Shown: in pieces, positions 1 through 8,084 of the stretch | How the letters are laid out: each line of letters opens with the position of its first letter | How positions within the stretch are numbered: position 1 is the stretch's first letter | DNA from: Streptomyces tropicalis | GTDB lineage: Bacteria; Actinomycetota; Actinomycetes; Streptomycetales; Streptomycetaceae | DNA length: 64,000 nucleotides | NCBI RefSeq assembly: GCF_029269835.1 | Contig: NZ_JARJBB010000005.1 | Location: 248,001 to 312,000 of the forward strand | Reading direction: 5' to 3' | The notes under the pieces: model-generated | The model's database searches: none | Told to the model about the DNA's origin: nothing | What the model saw: only the letters and a program-made list of their open reading frames with translations | Translations under genes and position numbers: made by a program

Positions 1-89
1 AAGCCCACTGGGGTCCTCACGGTGGCGCCTGCGGCCCTTTTCGCCACTCCTTTCCGGGGGGGGAAGACGCCAGACGTGAGCGTCAGTGA

Positions 90-658
90 GGGGCCGCTGT
101 TGTGGACGCGGGATGCGGCACGGGCTCCTCCCTGGCCGGCGTACTCGATCAGTCGCCCGGCGCCCGTGGTCCGGGTCCGGACACTTCAGTGCGCGCGCTG
201 CGCTCGGCAGCCCGCGCCCACGACCGTGCCACCGCGGTGGCCTGGGACGTCTTCCGTCCCTTCCCTCTGGCCGACGGCGTGGCCGATGTCGTGCTGCACG
301 TGTTCGCCCCGCGCGACCCAGCTGAGTTCCACCGCGTGTCGCGCCCGTCCGGCCGGCTGATCGTGGTCCGTCCCATCGACCGGCACCTGGCCGAGCTGCG
401 CGAGCGAGCGCCTGGGACGGTCACGATCGACCGAGCCGAAGAACTGCGCCTGCACCGGGCGCCGAACCCCTTCTTCGAGGCCGTCGTCACTGAACAGGTC
501 GAGTACCTCGCGACTCTGGCCAGGCTGGATGCTCCGGACCGGGTGGCAATGGCGCCGAGCGCAGGCGACATGAGCCGTGCAGACGTGAGCGGAGACGGCC
601 TCCTGCCCGATCAGATCAGGTCACCGTCGCGGTACTGGTCACCGCCCACCGGCCTAAG
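90..658 (+). pseudogene. Decayed RlmA/TlrB-type 23S rRNA (guanine-N1)-methyltransferase
   Basis: The readable part has the SAM-binding motif DAGCGTG near its start, then WDVFRPFPLADG, DVVLHVFAPRDPAEFHRV and an MAPSA element, in the order seen in the RlmA family, which methylates a guanine in 23S rRNA helix 35. The N-terminal zinc-finger part of about 80 residues is absent: an in-frame TGA at 87-89 lies just before the SAM motif. The expected beta-strand near the C-terminus (VTVAVLVTAHRPK) is encoded from 620 on, but in a different frame from the body, so the net change between about 560 and 615 is one lost (or two gained) bases. I infer a pseudogene. It could also be a recent sequencing error plus a short variant, but the missing N-terminus argues against that. 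Confidence 0.62.
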
Positions 659-709
659 GAACCACGAGCGGACGCATGCGTCTTCCGCCGGCGAGCAGTG
701 GGCACGCCT

Positions 710-748
710 GGCGCCCTGCCTTCCCTGCAAGTGGGAAGGCAGGGCGCC
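710..748. terminator. Perfect 16-bp stem-loop
   Basis: The sequence ggcgccctgccttccc is followed by a 7-base loop and then its exact reverse complement. It lies about 50 bases after the end of the decayed methyltransferase reading frame. There is no clear T tract, which is usual for actinomycete terminators. Confidence 0.6.
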
Positions 749-775
749 CCGCGCCGGCCACTCGCCCGAAAGGGC

Positions 776-927
776 TGTCCCGTCATCACCGGTGGATCGG
801 CGCACGGCGTCAGATGCGGTGCATCGCAAGGCGGAGGGCCGTCCCCATACGGGGCGTATTCGGGCGATCCGACAACGCGGCGAGGGGCCGTAGCTGTCGT
901 CGTGCGCCCGCCGGGGATCGCGGGACA
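776..927 (-). repeat. MITE-like palindromic repeat, copy A
   Basis: The element runs from tgtcccg to cgggaca with imperfect terminal inverted repeats of about 20 bases (16 of 20 match). Its reverse complement aligns over the whole length with 14153-14294 (gatccccgg..gggcgcacgacgac, gcgatgcaccg, gccgatccacc). It holds no credible ORF. The size, terminal repeats and second dispersed copy fit a non-autonomous MITE or an extended REP-type element. I cannot see a transposase or clear target duplication, so the class is inferred. Confidence 0.7.
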
Positions 928-1062
928 GCCCTGAGGCACGCTGGAGTTCCACGGGGTTGGGAGGCGGCGCCGGCCGGACCTCGCCCCGCCGACCCGTGCG
1001 GCTTCGACCTCCCCGGCGCCCAGTCGGGGGCCCGGCCTTCCCACGACCGGCATGCCGCCGGT

Positions 1063-2358
1063 TCAGTCCAGGCCGAGTCCCCGGCGACCCGTCTCATTGA
1101 GGTCGGCCGGGCCGAAGCGGCCGGTCCAGGAGCGTTCGTAGTGTTCCCCGGGGAAGTCGCCGGGGCTGGAGCCGGTGAGGAAGGCGTCCCGGACGCTCGT
1201 CGCGTAGTGCTCGTTGCGCGGACACCAGGGCGCGGCGGGGATGTACATGACGTTGCCCCAACCCTGCTGGTCAGTGACCGGGGCGACACTGTGGATCATG
1301 TCGCAGTGCCACCAGACCGAGTCGCCGGCCCGGACGTCCGGGATGCCGCTGAGGGCCGTGAGGAGCAGCGGGTGCCACTTCTCATCGACGGGGAAGACCT
1401 GGTTGGTGGTGACGCCGCACATGTCGTCCTCCGGCACGTCCGGCAGCAGCGGGCGGAGCATCAGGTAGGCCATGGCCTCGGGGACGGGCACCGTGTGCAG
1501 GACGCCCTGGTCGTGGTCCATGTCGGAGAGCGCGGTCCAGCCCTGGAAGGTGCGGAAGGCGGAGCACATGGTGGTACCCGGGTACTGGGGGCCCGAGGTG
1601 CGGAAGGCCGCGTCCCAGGGGTCGTACTGCTCGGCGGTGCCGTCGAACAGGTGACGGAAGGCCTGCTGGTTCTCCCGGGTCATCCACAGGTCGAGGGTGC
1701 CGGGGTCGCAGTGGGTGCCGAGTCCGCCGGAGTCCGTGCCCGGCGGACGGCGGCGGATGCGGTCCGGGTAGAGGGCGTCGCGTTCGGGGTCGAACCACTG
1801 GGTGCCGTCGGACTCGTGCCGCCACAGCGTGTTGAGGAACCGCTGGACGTCCGCCATCCGCTCGCTCTGGCGCGCTTCCATCTGGGCCCGGGACCAGTAG
1901 ACGGGGTAGATCTCAGGCTTGGAGCCGACACTGCCGAAGAAGTCGTCTCCGGGGCCGGAGTAGTTCTCGAAGAAGTCGTTCCGCTCGACGTAGTCGACGA
2001 TGTCGGCGTCCCAGGCGCGGGCCTGCTCGCGCGGGAAGTGGCCGCGCACGACGAGGCACCCACGCCGCCTCAACCTGTCGAGCTGCTCGGCGGACACGGA
2101 ACCCGAGGCGATGTCGGCGTAGTCGACGACCGGCCACACCTCGTCGCCGCGCTCCCGGTCCGCTTCGATCTCGGCGATCCGGGCGGCGACCCGTCGTTCC
2201 ACGACCGCGAAGACCTCCTCGACGGTGCGTCCCGAGGCCTCGATCCGGGCGCGCAGCGCCGCCTTGATCTCGTGAATGGCCGTCGGGAGATCTTCGGGGG
2301 TGCTCTGCCAGTTCGGCAGGGCGGGCAGGGCGTGTCGTTGATCGTTGATGGTGGACAT
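1063..2358 (-). CDS. DUF1479 family Fe(II)/2-oxoglutarate-type oxygenase
   Basis: The 431-residue product matches the DUF1479 (YbiU-like) family of cupin-fold dioxygenase relatives found in bacteria and fungi; their substrates are mostly unknown. A likely iron site is visible: an HCD motif in GLGTHCDPGTLDLW (about residue 210) and a distal His in DMIHSVAPV (about residue 370). The start at 2358 (MSTINDQ) is chosen because a Shine-Dalgarno-like aaaggcgg lies 8 bases upstream; the frame stays open a further 43 codons but would run through the operator region. It is divergent from the symporter operon, with the ROK gene just upstream on the same strand. The shared operator-like sites suggest that the ROK regulator controls it, so a role in modifying the imported compound is inferred. 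Confidence 0.85.
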   Translation of the reverse strand: MSTINDQRHALPALPNWQSTPEDLPTAIHEIKAALRARIEASGRTVEEVFAVVERRVAARIAEIEADRERGDEVWPVVDYADIASGSVSAEQLDRLRRRGCLVVRGHFPREQARAWDADIVDYVERNDFFENYSGPGDDFFGSVGSKPEIYPVYWSRAQMEARQSERMADVQRFLNTLWRHESDGTQWFDPERDALYPDRIRRRPPGTDSGGLGTHCDPGTLDLWMTRENQQAFRHLFDGTAEQYDPWDAAFRTSGPQYPGTTMCSAFRTFQGWTALSDMDHDQGVLHTVPVPEAMAYLMLRPLLPDVPEDDMCGVTTNQVFPVDEKWHPLLLTALSGIPDVRAGDSVWWHCDMIHSVAPVTDQQGWGNVMYIPAAPWCPRNEHYATSVRDAFLTGSSPGDFPGEHYERSWTGRFGPADLNETGRRGLGLD

Positions 2359-2370
2359 GACGCATCCGCC

Positions 2371-2443
2371 TTTGGTCAGGAGTCCTAACTTATACAGCCA
2401 CCGTAGCCAGCGGCCCATGTTCGGACAAGGCTCCTGACCAAAA
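2371..2443 (-). promoter_or_regulatory. Operator-like repeats upstream of the DUF1479 gene
   Basis: At 2371 the sequence tttggtcaggagtcctaact contains a near-palindrome (GTCAGGA-G-TCCTAAC). At 2431 a second half-site in opposite orientation (ctcctgaccaaaa) follows. A related sequence sits in front of the symporter operon at 3708. I infer binding sites for the adjacent ROK regulator. The sequence ttatac at 2389-2394 could serve as a -10 box on one strand. Confidence 0.5.
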
Positions 2444-2456
2444 CCCGGGACACCGG

Positions 2457-3659
2457 TCAGGCGGACGAACGACCCGCCCCTGCCCACAGGTCGGTGCGTG
2501 CCCGCCGCAACGCAAGGGCGAGCGCGCCGTGCACCACCGCGGCATCACCCAGCGTGCCCACCTCGATCGGCGGGGTCAGGGGCGCGAGGTCGTGGACCGC
2601 GGCGCGAACCGGCTCCAGCAGGGCCGGGTGCAGCCCGATGGGCCCGCCCAGCAGCACCAGTTCCGGGTCCACCACCGCGCAGACGGCGGCGATCGCCTCG
2701 CCGATGACGCGGCCCTCCCGCTCCACGATGCGCCCGGCTTCGGCGTCGCCCGTCGCCGCGCGGTCGAAGACCTGGCGGGCGGCCTCGACACCGACCTGGT
2801 CGCCGCCCCGCTCGCGGTGCGGGGGGAACCCGGCGGCAACGGCCCTGGCGAGGCCGTGGCGGCCGTGCCGGGGCCCGGGCGGCTGTGCGCTGACGCTGAG
2901 GTAGCCGATCTCCCCGGCGACCCCCCGGGCACCGCGGATCAACTGGTCGCCGATCACCAGGCCCATGCCCATGCCCGTACCGACGTAGACGTAGGCGAAG
3001 CTGGCCGCCGTGCGCGCGGCACCGTGCCAGCGCTCGGCCACTGCGGCGAGGTTGACGTCGTTCTCCACCAGGATCGGCACGTCGGCCAGCCCGCCCAGAG
3101 CCTCCTGGGGCTGGAACAGGCCCTCCGGGTAGGGCGTGTCGTCCAGCACGACGACGCGCGAGGTCGCGGGGTCGACCGGGTTCGCCACCGAGACCGCGAC
3201 CGCGAGCGGCTTGCCGTGTCCGGGGACACCCGCGGTGATCGCGTCGGCCACCAGCCCACGCAACTGCTCCGCGACCCGGACCGGCTCGCGCGGCCGCACC
3301 GGCGCGTGCGCGGCCTCCAGGAAGGGCCGGCCGAACAGGTCGGCCGCACAGACCCGGATCAGGGTGGGGTTGAGGTCGACCGCCACCACGAAGCCGGCGC
3401 TCGGCGCCACCTTGTAGTACGTCCCGGCCCTCCCCTGCCGGCCCCGCTGCTCCCCGGCGGGCAGCAGCAGGCCGGCCGCCTCCAGGCGGCGCACCGCCTC
3501 GGAGACCGTGGTCTTCGAGATACCGGTGTGCTGCGCGATCTCCGCCCGGGTGATGGGCGCCAGTTCGAACACGGTGTCCAGCACGATCTGGTCGGTCAGC
3601 TCGCGCAGCAGCGTCATGCTCGGCAGTGCCTGCAGACCGAGCCCCTTGCGGATTTCCAT
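2457..3659 (-). CDS. ROK family transcriptional repressor
   Basis: The 400-residue product has an N-terminal winged helix (about residues 25-80, IAQHTGISKTTVSEAVRRL) and a C-terminal ROK sugar-kinase-like domain. The END motif that contacts sugar hydroxyls in ROK proteins is present (ILVENDVNLAAV), and the nucleotide-site-like GTGMGMG follows. The usual ROK zinc motif CxCGxxGC is degenerate: the matching stretch reads GPRHGRHGLA and has no cysteine. ROK repressors normally sense sugars or sugar phosphates. The gene lies between the DUF1479 oxygenase gene and a divergent symporter operon, with similar operator-like repeats in both regions. The start at 3659 has an aaggggtgag ribosome site. Confidence 0.88.
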   Translation of the reverse strand: MEIRKGLGLQALPSMTLLRELTDQIVLDTVFELAPITRAEIAQHTGISKTTVSEAVRRLEAAGLLLPAGEQRGRQGRAGTYYKVAPSAGFVVAVDLNPTLIRVCAADLFGRPFLEAAHAPVRPREPVRVAEQLRGLVADAITAGVPGHGKPLAVAVSVANPVDPATSRVVVLDDTPYPEGLFQPQEALGGLADVPILVENDVNLAAVAERWHGAARTAASFAYVYVGTGMGMGLVIGDQLIRGARGVAGEIGYLSVSAQPPGPRHGRHGLARAVAAGFPPHRERGGDQVGVEAARQVFDRAATGDAEAGRIVEREGRVIGEAIAAVCAVVDPELVLLGGPIGLHPALLEPVRAAVHDLAPLTPPIEVGTLGDAAVVHGALALALRRARTDLWAGAGRSSA

Positions 3660-3707
3660 CTCACCCCTTGCGGCCGACGGTGGCCGTTGTTACGTTAACG
3701 CGCATTC

Positions 3708-3732
3708 TTTGGTCAGGGTCCCTTCCTAACTA
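3708..3732 (+). promoter_or_regulatory. Operator-like repeat in front of the symporter operon
   Basis: The sequence tttggtcagggtcc then cttcctaactag shares tttggtcagg and cctaact with the site at 2371. A CGTTAACG palindrome lies just beside it at 3693-3700. Its place between the divergent regulator and transporter genes fits autoregulation plus control of the operon. Confidence 0.5.
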
Positions 3733-3823
3733 GCCGGCTGATCACCGTGAGGCACCCTCCGACCACCCGCACCGTCGTCCGGGCGAGCGGCCCGACACGC
3801 TCCCGGAGAGTAGGGAAGCCACC

Positions 3824-3934
3824 ATGATCGAAACCGAATCGGCTCCGGCAGCGCCGCCGGGCCCCGTCGGACCACCGCCGAGACGGTCGACGGGCACGAC
3901 GCCCCGGCGTGCCGCCGCACGGGCGGGGGTGTGA
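3824..3934 (+). CDS. Possible 36-residue leader ORF
   Basis: An ATG with a gggaagcc ribosome site opens a 36-codon frame (MIETESAPAAPPGPV...) rich in Ala, Pro and Arg that ends 3 bases before the symporter GTG. I recognise no family. The spacing suggests translational coupling with the symporter, or it may only be the true leader of a longer mRNA. It may not be a functional protein. Confidence 0.35.
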   Translation: MIETESAPAAPPGPVGPPPRRSTGTTPRRAAARAGV

Positions 3935-3937
3935 GCC

Positions 3938-5647
3938 GTGCTCACACTCGCTGACGCGAATCTGCGCCTGAACGCCCGGCCGATCGACTACGCGCTCATC
4001 GCGGTGTACTTCGCCTTCGTCCTGGGGATCGGCCTCCTCGCCCGCCGCAAGGTCGCCTCCAGCATGGACTTCTTCCTCTCCGGCCGCTCCATGCCGGCCT
4101 GGGTCACCGGACTGGCCTTCATCTCCGCCAACCTGGCGGCCGTCGAGATCCTGGGCATGACGGCCGACGGCGCGCAGTACGGCCTCCCCTCGGTGCACTA
4201 CTACTGGATCGGCGCCGTCCCGGCCATGGTCTTCCTCGGCCTGGTCATGATGCCGTTCTACTACGGCTCCAAGGTCCGCAGCGTCCCCGAGTTCCTGCTG
4301 CGCCGCTTCGGCCGCTTCGCCCACCTGGTCAACTCCGTCAGCTTCGCGCTCGCCCAGGTACTCATCGCCGGCGTGAACCTCTACGCCCTGTCCACGGTCG
4401 TGAACCTGCTGCTGGGCTGGCCCTCGTGGCTGTCGATCCTCGCCGCGGGGGCGATCGTCCTCGTCTACACCCTGCTCGGCGGGCTGTCGGCGGCGATCTA
4501 CAACGAGGTCATGCAGTTCTTCGTCATCCTGGCGCTGCTGCTGCCGCTCACCCTCGTCGGGCTGCACCGGGTCGGCGGATGGAACGGACTGGTCGGCAGG
4601 ATCGACGGAAGCAGCGGCGACGCCGCGCTGCAGCTGCACTCCTGGCCCGGCACCAACCTGACCGGCATCGGCGACTCCACGCTCTCCGTGCTGGGCATCG
4701 TCTTCGGCCTCGGCTTCGTGCTCTCCTTCGGCTACTGGACGACCAACTTCACCGAGGTGCAGCGCGCACTCTCGGCGAGGAGCATGTCCGCGGCGCGCCG
4801 CACCCCGCTGATCGGCGCCTACCCGAAGACGCTGCTCATCCTGCTGATCATGATCCCGGGCATGGTCGCCGCCGTTCTCTCCCCGCAGCTGTCCGCCCTC
4901 AAGGCCGCCAACGCCGCGGACCCCTCGGTGCAGAGCCTGGGCGGGGTCTCGTTCAACAACTCCATCGAGCTGCTGATGCGCGACCTCCTGCCCAACGGGA
5001 TGCTCGGCATCGCCATCGCCGGCCTGCTCGCCGCCTTCATGGCCGGTATGGCGGCCAACGTCAGCTCCTTCAACACGGTCGTCACCTACGACATCTGGCA
5101 GACGTACGTGAAGAAGGACAGGCCGGACGAGTACTACCTGCGCACGGGCCGCGTGCTCACCGTGGTCGGCTGCCTGGTGGCGATCGGCACGGCGTTCATC
5201 GCCGGGAACTTCGGCAACATCATGGACTACCTGCAGACGCTCTTCGGCTTCTTCAACGCGCCGCTGTTCGCCACCTTCGTCCTGGGCATGTTCTGGAAGC
5301 GCATGACCCCGGCGGCCGGTGGCATCGGTCTCATCGCCGGCACCGCGTCCGCGATCACCATCGACATGCTCAACCGGACCGGGATACTGCACGTCTCCGG
5401 TCAGGGCGCCAGCTTCCTCGGCGCGATCGCCGCCTTCGTGGTCGACATCCTGCTGAGCGTCGCCGTCTCCCTGGTCACCCGCCCCAGGACCGACGCCGAA
5501 CTGACGGGTCTGGTCTGGTCGTTGACCCGACGCGGCGACCGTGTACACGAGGCGACGGGGGAGGACGCCGGCTGGTACCGCAGACCCGCGGTGCTCGCCG
5601 TCGGCGTCCTGGCCCTCGCCACCGCCCTGAACATCGCCTTCTGGTGA
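3938..5647 (+). CDS. Sodium:solute symporter (SSS family)
   Basis: The 569-residue protein is strongly hydrophobic, with about 13-14 membrane segments, as in the SSS/SGLT family that takes up sugars, polyols or carboxylates with sodium. Typical features are an N-terminal segment ending in DFFLSGRSMPAW, the conserved GFISANLAAVEILG-like stretch in helix 2, and FNTVVTYDIWQTYVKK late in the protein. A GTG start follows a very short ORF by 3 bases. It heads a compact operon with a small membrane protein and an aldo/keto reductase, opposite the ROK regulator. The substrate is unknown; a sugar or sugar derivative is the best guess from the ROK context. Confidence 0.9.
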   Translation: MLTLADANLRLNARPIDYALIAVYFAFVLGIGLLARRKVASSMDFFLSGRSMPAWVTGLAFISANLAAVEILGMTADGAQYGLPSVHYYWIGAVPAMVFLGLVMMPFYYGSKVRSVPEFLLRRFGRFAHLVNSVSFALAQVLIAGVNLYALSTVVNLLLGWPSWLSILAAGAIVLVYTLLGGLSAAIYNEVMQFFVILALLLPLTLVGLHRVGGWNGLVGRIDGSSGDAALQLHSWPGTNLTGIGDSTLSVLGIVFGLGFVLSFGYWTTNFTEVQRALSARSMSAARRTPLIGAYPKTLLILLIMIPGMVAAVLSPQLSALKAANAADPSVQSLGGVSFNNSIELLMRDLLPNGMLGIAIAGLLAAFMAGMAANVSSFNTVVTYDIWQTYVKKDRPDEYYLRTGRVLTVVGCLVAIGTAFIAGNFGNIMDYLQTLFGFFNAPLFATFVLGMFWKRMTPAAGGIGLIAGTASAITIDMLNRTGILHVSGQGASFLGAIAAFVVDILLSVAVSLVTRPRTDAELTGLVWSLTRRGDRVHEATGEDAGWYRRPAVLAVGVLALATALNIAFW

Positions 5648-5663
5648 GAAGCGGAGACCTTCC

Positions 5664-5969
5664 ATGTTCGAGAACCGACCACGGCGGACCGCGTCCTCGC
5701 AGAGGGCGCAGACACTGTTCGACCTGCGCACCATCATCGCCGCTCTGTTCGGGATCTACGGAACCGTGCTCACCGTGATGGGTGCGGCCGGACAGATGCC
5801 TGCGGAGCTCCGCAAAGCCGGAGGCTGGAACGTCAACCTCTGGTGCGGGCTCGGGATGCTCGCCTTCGCGACCGCCTTCGGCGCGTGGGCGCTGCTGAGG
5901 CCGGTGTCGGTGCCTCCGGCCGAGGCCGACCCGGACACCCGCGACACCGCTCTGGCCCGGACCGGCTGA
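5664..5969 (+). CDS. Small membrane protein next to the symporter
   Basis: The 101-residue product has two predicted membrane helices (TIIAALFGIYGTVLTVMGAAG and a second around LWCGLGMLAFATAFGAWALL) and a soluble acidic C-terminus. It starts 16 bases after the symporter stop. I do not recognise a characterised family; small two-helix proteins often accompany SSS transporters in actinomycetes, so an accessory role is inferred only from position. Confidence 0.7.
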   Translation: MFENRPRRTASSQRAQTLFDLRTIIAALFGIYGTVLTVMGAAGQMPAELRKAGGWNVNLWCGLGMLAFATAFGAWALLRPVSVPPAEADPDTRDTALARTG

Positions 5970-6062
5970 ACCCGCGAGGTGTCCGCCCGGCGAGCCGTAC
6001 CCCGGCGCCGGGCGGACACGTCGGCGTACCGGCGTACCCCCCATTCGAGACCGAGGATTCCG

Positions 6063-6893
6063 ATGACCACGGCCCCCACTCGCATCCTCTCCGACGGCGT
6101 GCCGATGCCCGTCGTCGGCTTCGGCACCTATCCACTGGAGGAGACCGACGCGGAGGCCGCGGTGCGCGGTGCGCTCGACGTCGGCTACCGCCTGATCGAC
6201 ACGGCCGCCAGCTACGGCAACGAGGCCGCCGTGGGCCGCGCGATCGCGGCCTGCGGTCTGCCGCGCGCGCAGGTGTTCGTCACCACCAAGCTGCGCGGGA
6301 GGGCACACGGATACGACGAGACCCGCAGGGCGTACGCAGAGTCCGCCGCGCGGCTCGGTGTGGACTACGTCGACCTTTACCTCATCCACTGGCCGCTGCC
6401 CCGCCTGGACAGGTACACCGACTCCTGGCGGGCCATGATCGACCTGCGCGAGGAAGGGCTGGTCCGTTCCCTCGGCGTCAGCAACTTCACCCCTCGTCAG
6501 ATCGACCGGCTGTACGAGGAGACCGGCGTCATGCCCTCGCTCAACCAGATCGAGATGCACCCCTACTTCCCCCAGCCCGAGCAGCGCGCGGCCCACGCCG
6601 CCCGCGGTGTCGCCACCCAGAGCTGGAGCCCCCTGGGCCGGGGCAGCGAGCTCCTCACCGAGTCCGTCGTCATCGAGGCCGCCCACCGGCACGGCGTGAC
6701 CCCGGCCCAGGTGGTCCTGCGCTGGCACCTCCAGCTCGACGCCCTGCCGATCCCCAAGTCCGCTTCACCGGCCCGCCAACGCGCCAATCTCGCCCTCTTC
6801 CGCTTCACCCTGACCGAGACCGAGGTCGCGGCGCTCTCGGCCCTGGCCCGCGGCCGGACCGGCGGCGATCCGGACCGGCACGAGGAGTTCTGA
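6063..6893 (+). CDS. Aldo/keto reductase
   Basis: The 276-residue product has the AKR catalytic tetrad: Asp and Tyr in LIDTAASYGNE, Lys in VTTKLRG and His in LIHWPLP. The NADPH-binding IPKSASPARQRAN element is near the C-terminus. Such enzymes reduce aldehydes and ketones or oxidise sugar alcohols. An upstream in-frame GTG would add 28 Arg-rich residues; the ATG at 6063 gives the usual family N-terminus (RILSDGVPMPVVGFGTYPL). It is the last gene of the symporter operon and may act on the imported solute. Confidence 0.9.
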   Translation: MTTAPTRILSDGVPMPVVGFGTYPLEETDAEAAVRGALDVGYRLIDTAASYGNEAAVGRAIAACGLPRAQVFVTTKLRGRAHGYDETRRAYAESAARLGVDYVDLYLIHWPLPRLDRYTDSWRAMIDLREEGLVRSLGVSNFTPRQIDRLYEETGVMPSLNQIEMHPYFPQPEQRAAHAARGVATQSWSPLGRGSELLTESVVIEAAHRHGVTPAQVVLRWHLQLDALPIPKSASPARQRANLALFRFTLTETEVAALSALARGRTGGDPDRHEEF

Positions 6894-6949
6894 GCGGCAA
6901 GCCGGGACGGACTGCGCGCGGCCCCGGTGCCGGTGAGAACCGCATCTGC

Positions 6950-6990
6950 CGCGGGCGCCCGGTCGTAGAAGTACGACCTCGGTGCCCGCG
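6950..6990 (+). terminator. Stem-loop after the symporter operon
   Basis: ggtcgta and tacgacc pair around a gaag loop, and cgcgggc pairs with gcccgcg outside a small internal bulge. It lies 57 bases after the aldo/keto reductase stop. The rest of the 308-base gap up to 7201 shows no gene. Confidence 0.6.
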
Positions 6991-7188
6991 GGTGTGCCGC
7001 GACCAGTCGTACGTGCTGCACCCGGCCCTCCGAGCGGCACACCCTGGTCGTGGGCGTGTCGGACACAGGGAGCGGCGTGCCGGAGGCGACGCCCACGCGC
7101 ACGTCTTCCGCGCGGACCACTGGAGGGACGTGCGGCGGCCGTCCACCAAAGCCGCGTGCTCCCGGTACCGAGGCGCGGGCGGGTGCCT

Positions 7189-7202
7189 TACCATCACCCG
7201 CG
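7189..7202 (+). promoter_or_regulatory. -10 box for a leaderless VOC-protein mRNA
   Basis: TACCAT ends 7 bases before the GTG start codon and there is no ribosome site. This places transcription start at or next to the start codon, as in leaderless Streptomyces genes. Confidence 0.5.
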
Positions 7203-7612
7203 TGACCGACCCCACGCCCTATCTTCGCTTCCCGGGGACTGCTCGCGAGGCCCTGACCTTCTACGGACAGGTCTTCGGTTGTGCGGTGCAGCTGCACACC
7301 TTCGCCGAGTTCAACAGGACCGACGGCCCCGGGGATGCCATCGCCCACGGGTATCTGGCCGATGGACCGGTCGCCCTCTTCGCCTGCGACGCCGCGGGGG
7401 ACGAACCCGCGTTCCGCTGCGAGGGCATGATGCTCGCGTTGTTGGGATCAGCCCGGGCCTCGACGCTGCGCAGGTGGTTCTCCGGGTTGTCCGACGGTGG
7501 GCGTGTGGTCGACGACCTGCAGAGGCGGCCGTGGGGAGCCTCCGACGGCCAGGTGATCGATCGCTACGGCCTGCACTGGCTGATCGGCTTCGAGGGCGAG
7601 GACAGCGACTGA
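7202..7612 (+). CDS. VOC/PhnB-like glyoxalase-fold protein
   Basis: The 136-residue product fits the PhnB-like branch of the vicinal-oxygen-chelate superfamily: TPYLRFPGTAREALTFYGQVFG at the start, an FAEF segment, and WGASDGQVIDRYGLHWLIGF near the end. These small proteins bind metals or small molecules and their roles are mostly undefined. The GTG at 7202 is preceded by a -10 box and not by a ribosome site, so translation is probably leaderless. It stands alone between two stem-loops. Confidence 0.82.
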   Translation: MTDPTPYLRFPGTAREALTFYGQVFGCAVQLHTFAEFNRTDGPGDAIAHGYLADGPVALFACDAAGDEPAFRCEGMMLALLGSARASTLRRWFSGLSDGGRVVDDLQRRPWGASDGQVIDRYGLHWLIGFEGEDSD

Positions 7613-7680
7613 CCTCGGTCGAAGGCGCGTGGGACCAGCTCGACCGGCCGAGCTCCATCTCGCAACTTCCCGTCGTCACG

Positions 7681-7705
7681 CCTCGACGCCGTTCGGGCGT
7701 CGAGG
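7681..7705 (+). terminator. 10-bp stem-loop after the VOC gene
   Basis: cctcgacgcc and ggcgtcgagg form a perfect 10-bp stem around a 5-base loop, 68 bases after the stop codon. Confidence 0.7.
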
Positions 7706-8047
7706 ACAGGCGTCCGACGGCAGAAAGGCCGCTGTGCAGCCGGTGCGCGCGGTGTACCGGCCCCGGTGAAATCGAAGATCGCGGTGCGGGCGAGGGCCCT
7801 GCCGGCCGAGCGGCGGCGCCCGGCAGCTCTCACTTGACGGTGGCGAAGACGACTCGGCGGGTGCGTCGGCCGACCGGCAGCCGCGACCGGACCGCGGGCT
7901 CCGTCCCTCCGGCGTCACGCCTTGCTCGACCTCTCCGGGCCACGCTTGACCAGTCACCGTGAACCCTGCTGAATCCACTCAGAGCACGCTGGTTGAAAAA
8001 TCCACTCACCCCTCATTGACGGGGTGACGCCCGACTGCAATCGTTCT
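7706..8047. other. Intergenic stretch without recognisable gene
   Basis: No ORF with credible family resemblance or ribosome site is seen on either strand. The right end (8035-8080) is less GC-rich and probably holds the promoter of the LacI-type gene. Confidence 0.5.
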
Positions 8048-8063
8048 CTGACAACGGTTTCAG
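8048..8063 (+). promoter_or_regulatory. LacI/GalR-type operator before the ribose regulator
   Basis: ctgacaacggtttcag is an imperfect palindrome with the central CG typical of LacI-family sites. It lies 21 bases before the regulator start codon, which suggests autoregulation. A gaaacggg sequence follows and may extend it. Confidence 0.45.
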
Positions 8064-8084
8064 CGACGAAACGGGAGATCCGCA

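Noticed and set aside
676..2388. 570-codon plus-strand ORF opposite the DUF1479 gene
   Set aside because: No domain; the minus strand shows conserved iron-binding motifs and a good start.
3713..5737. 674-codon minus-strand ORF over the symporter
   Set aside because: Acidic, Gly/Asp/Glu-rich shadow text; the plus strand encodes a complete transmembrane symporter.
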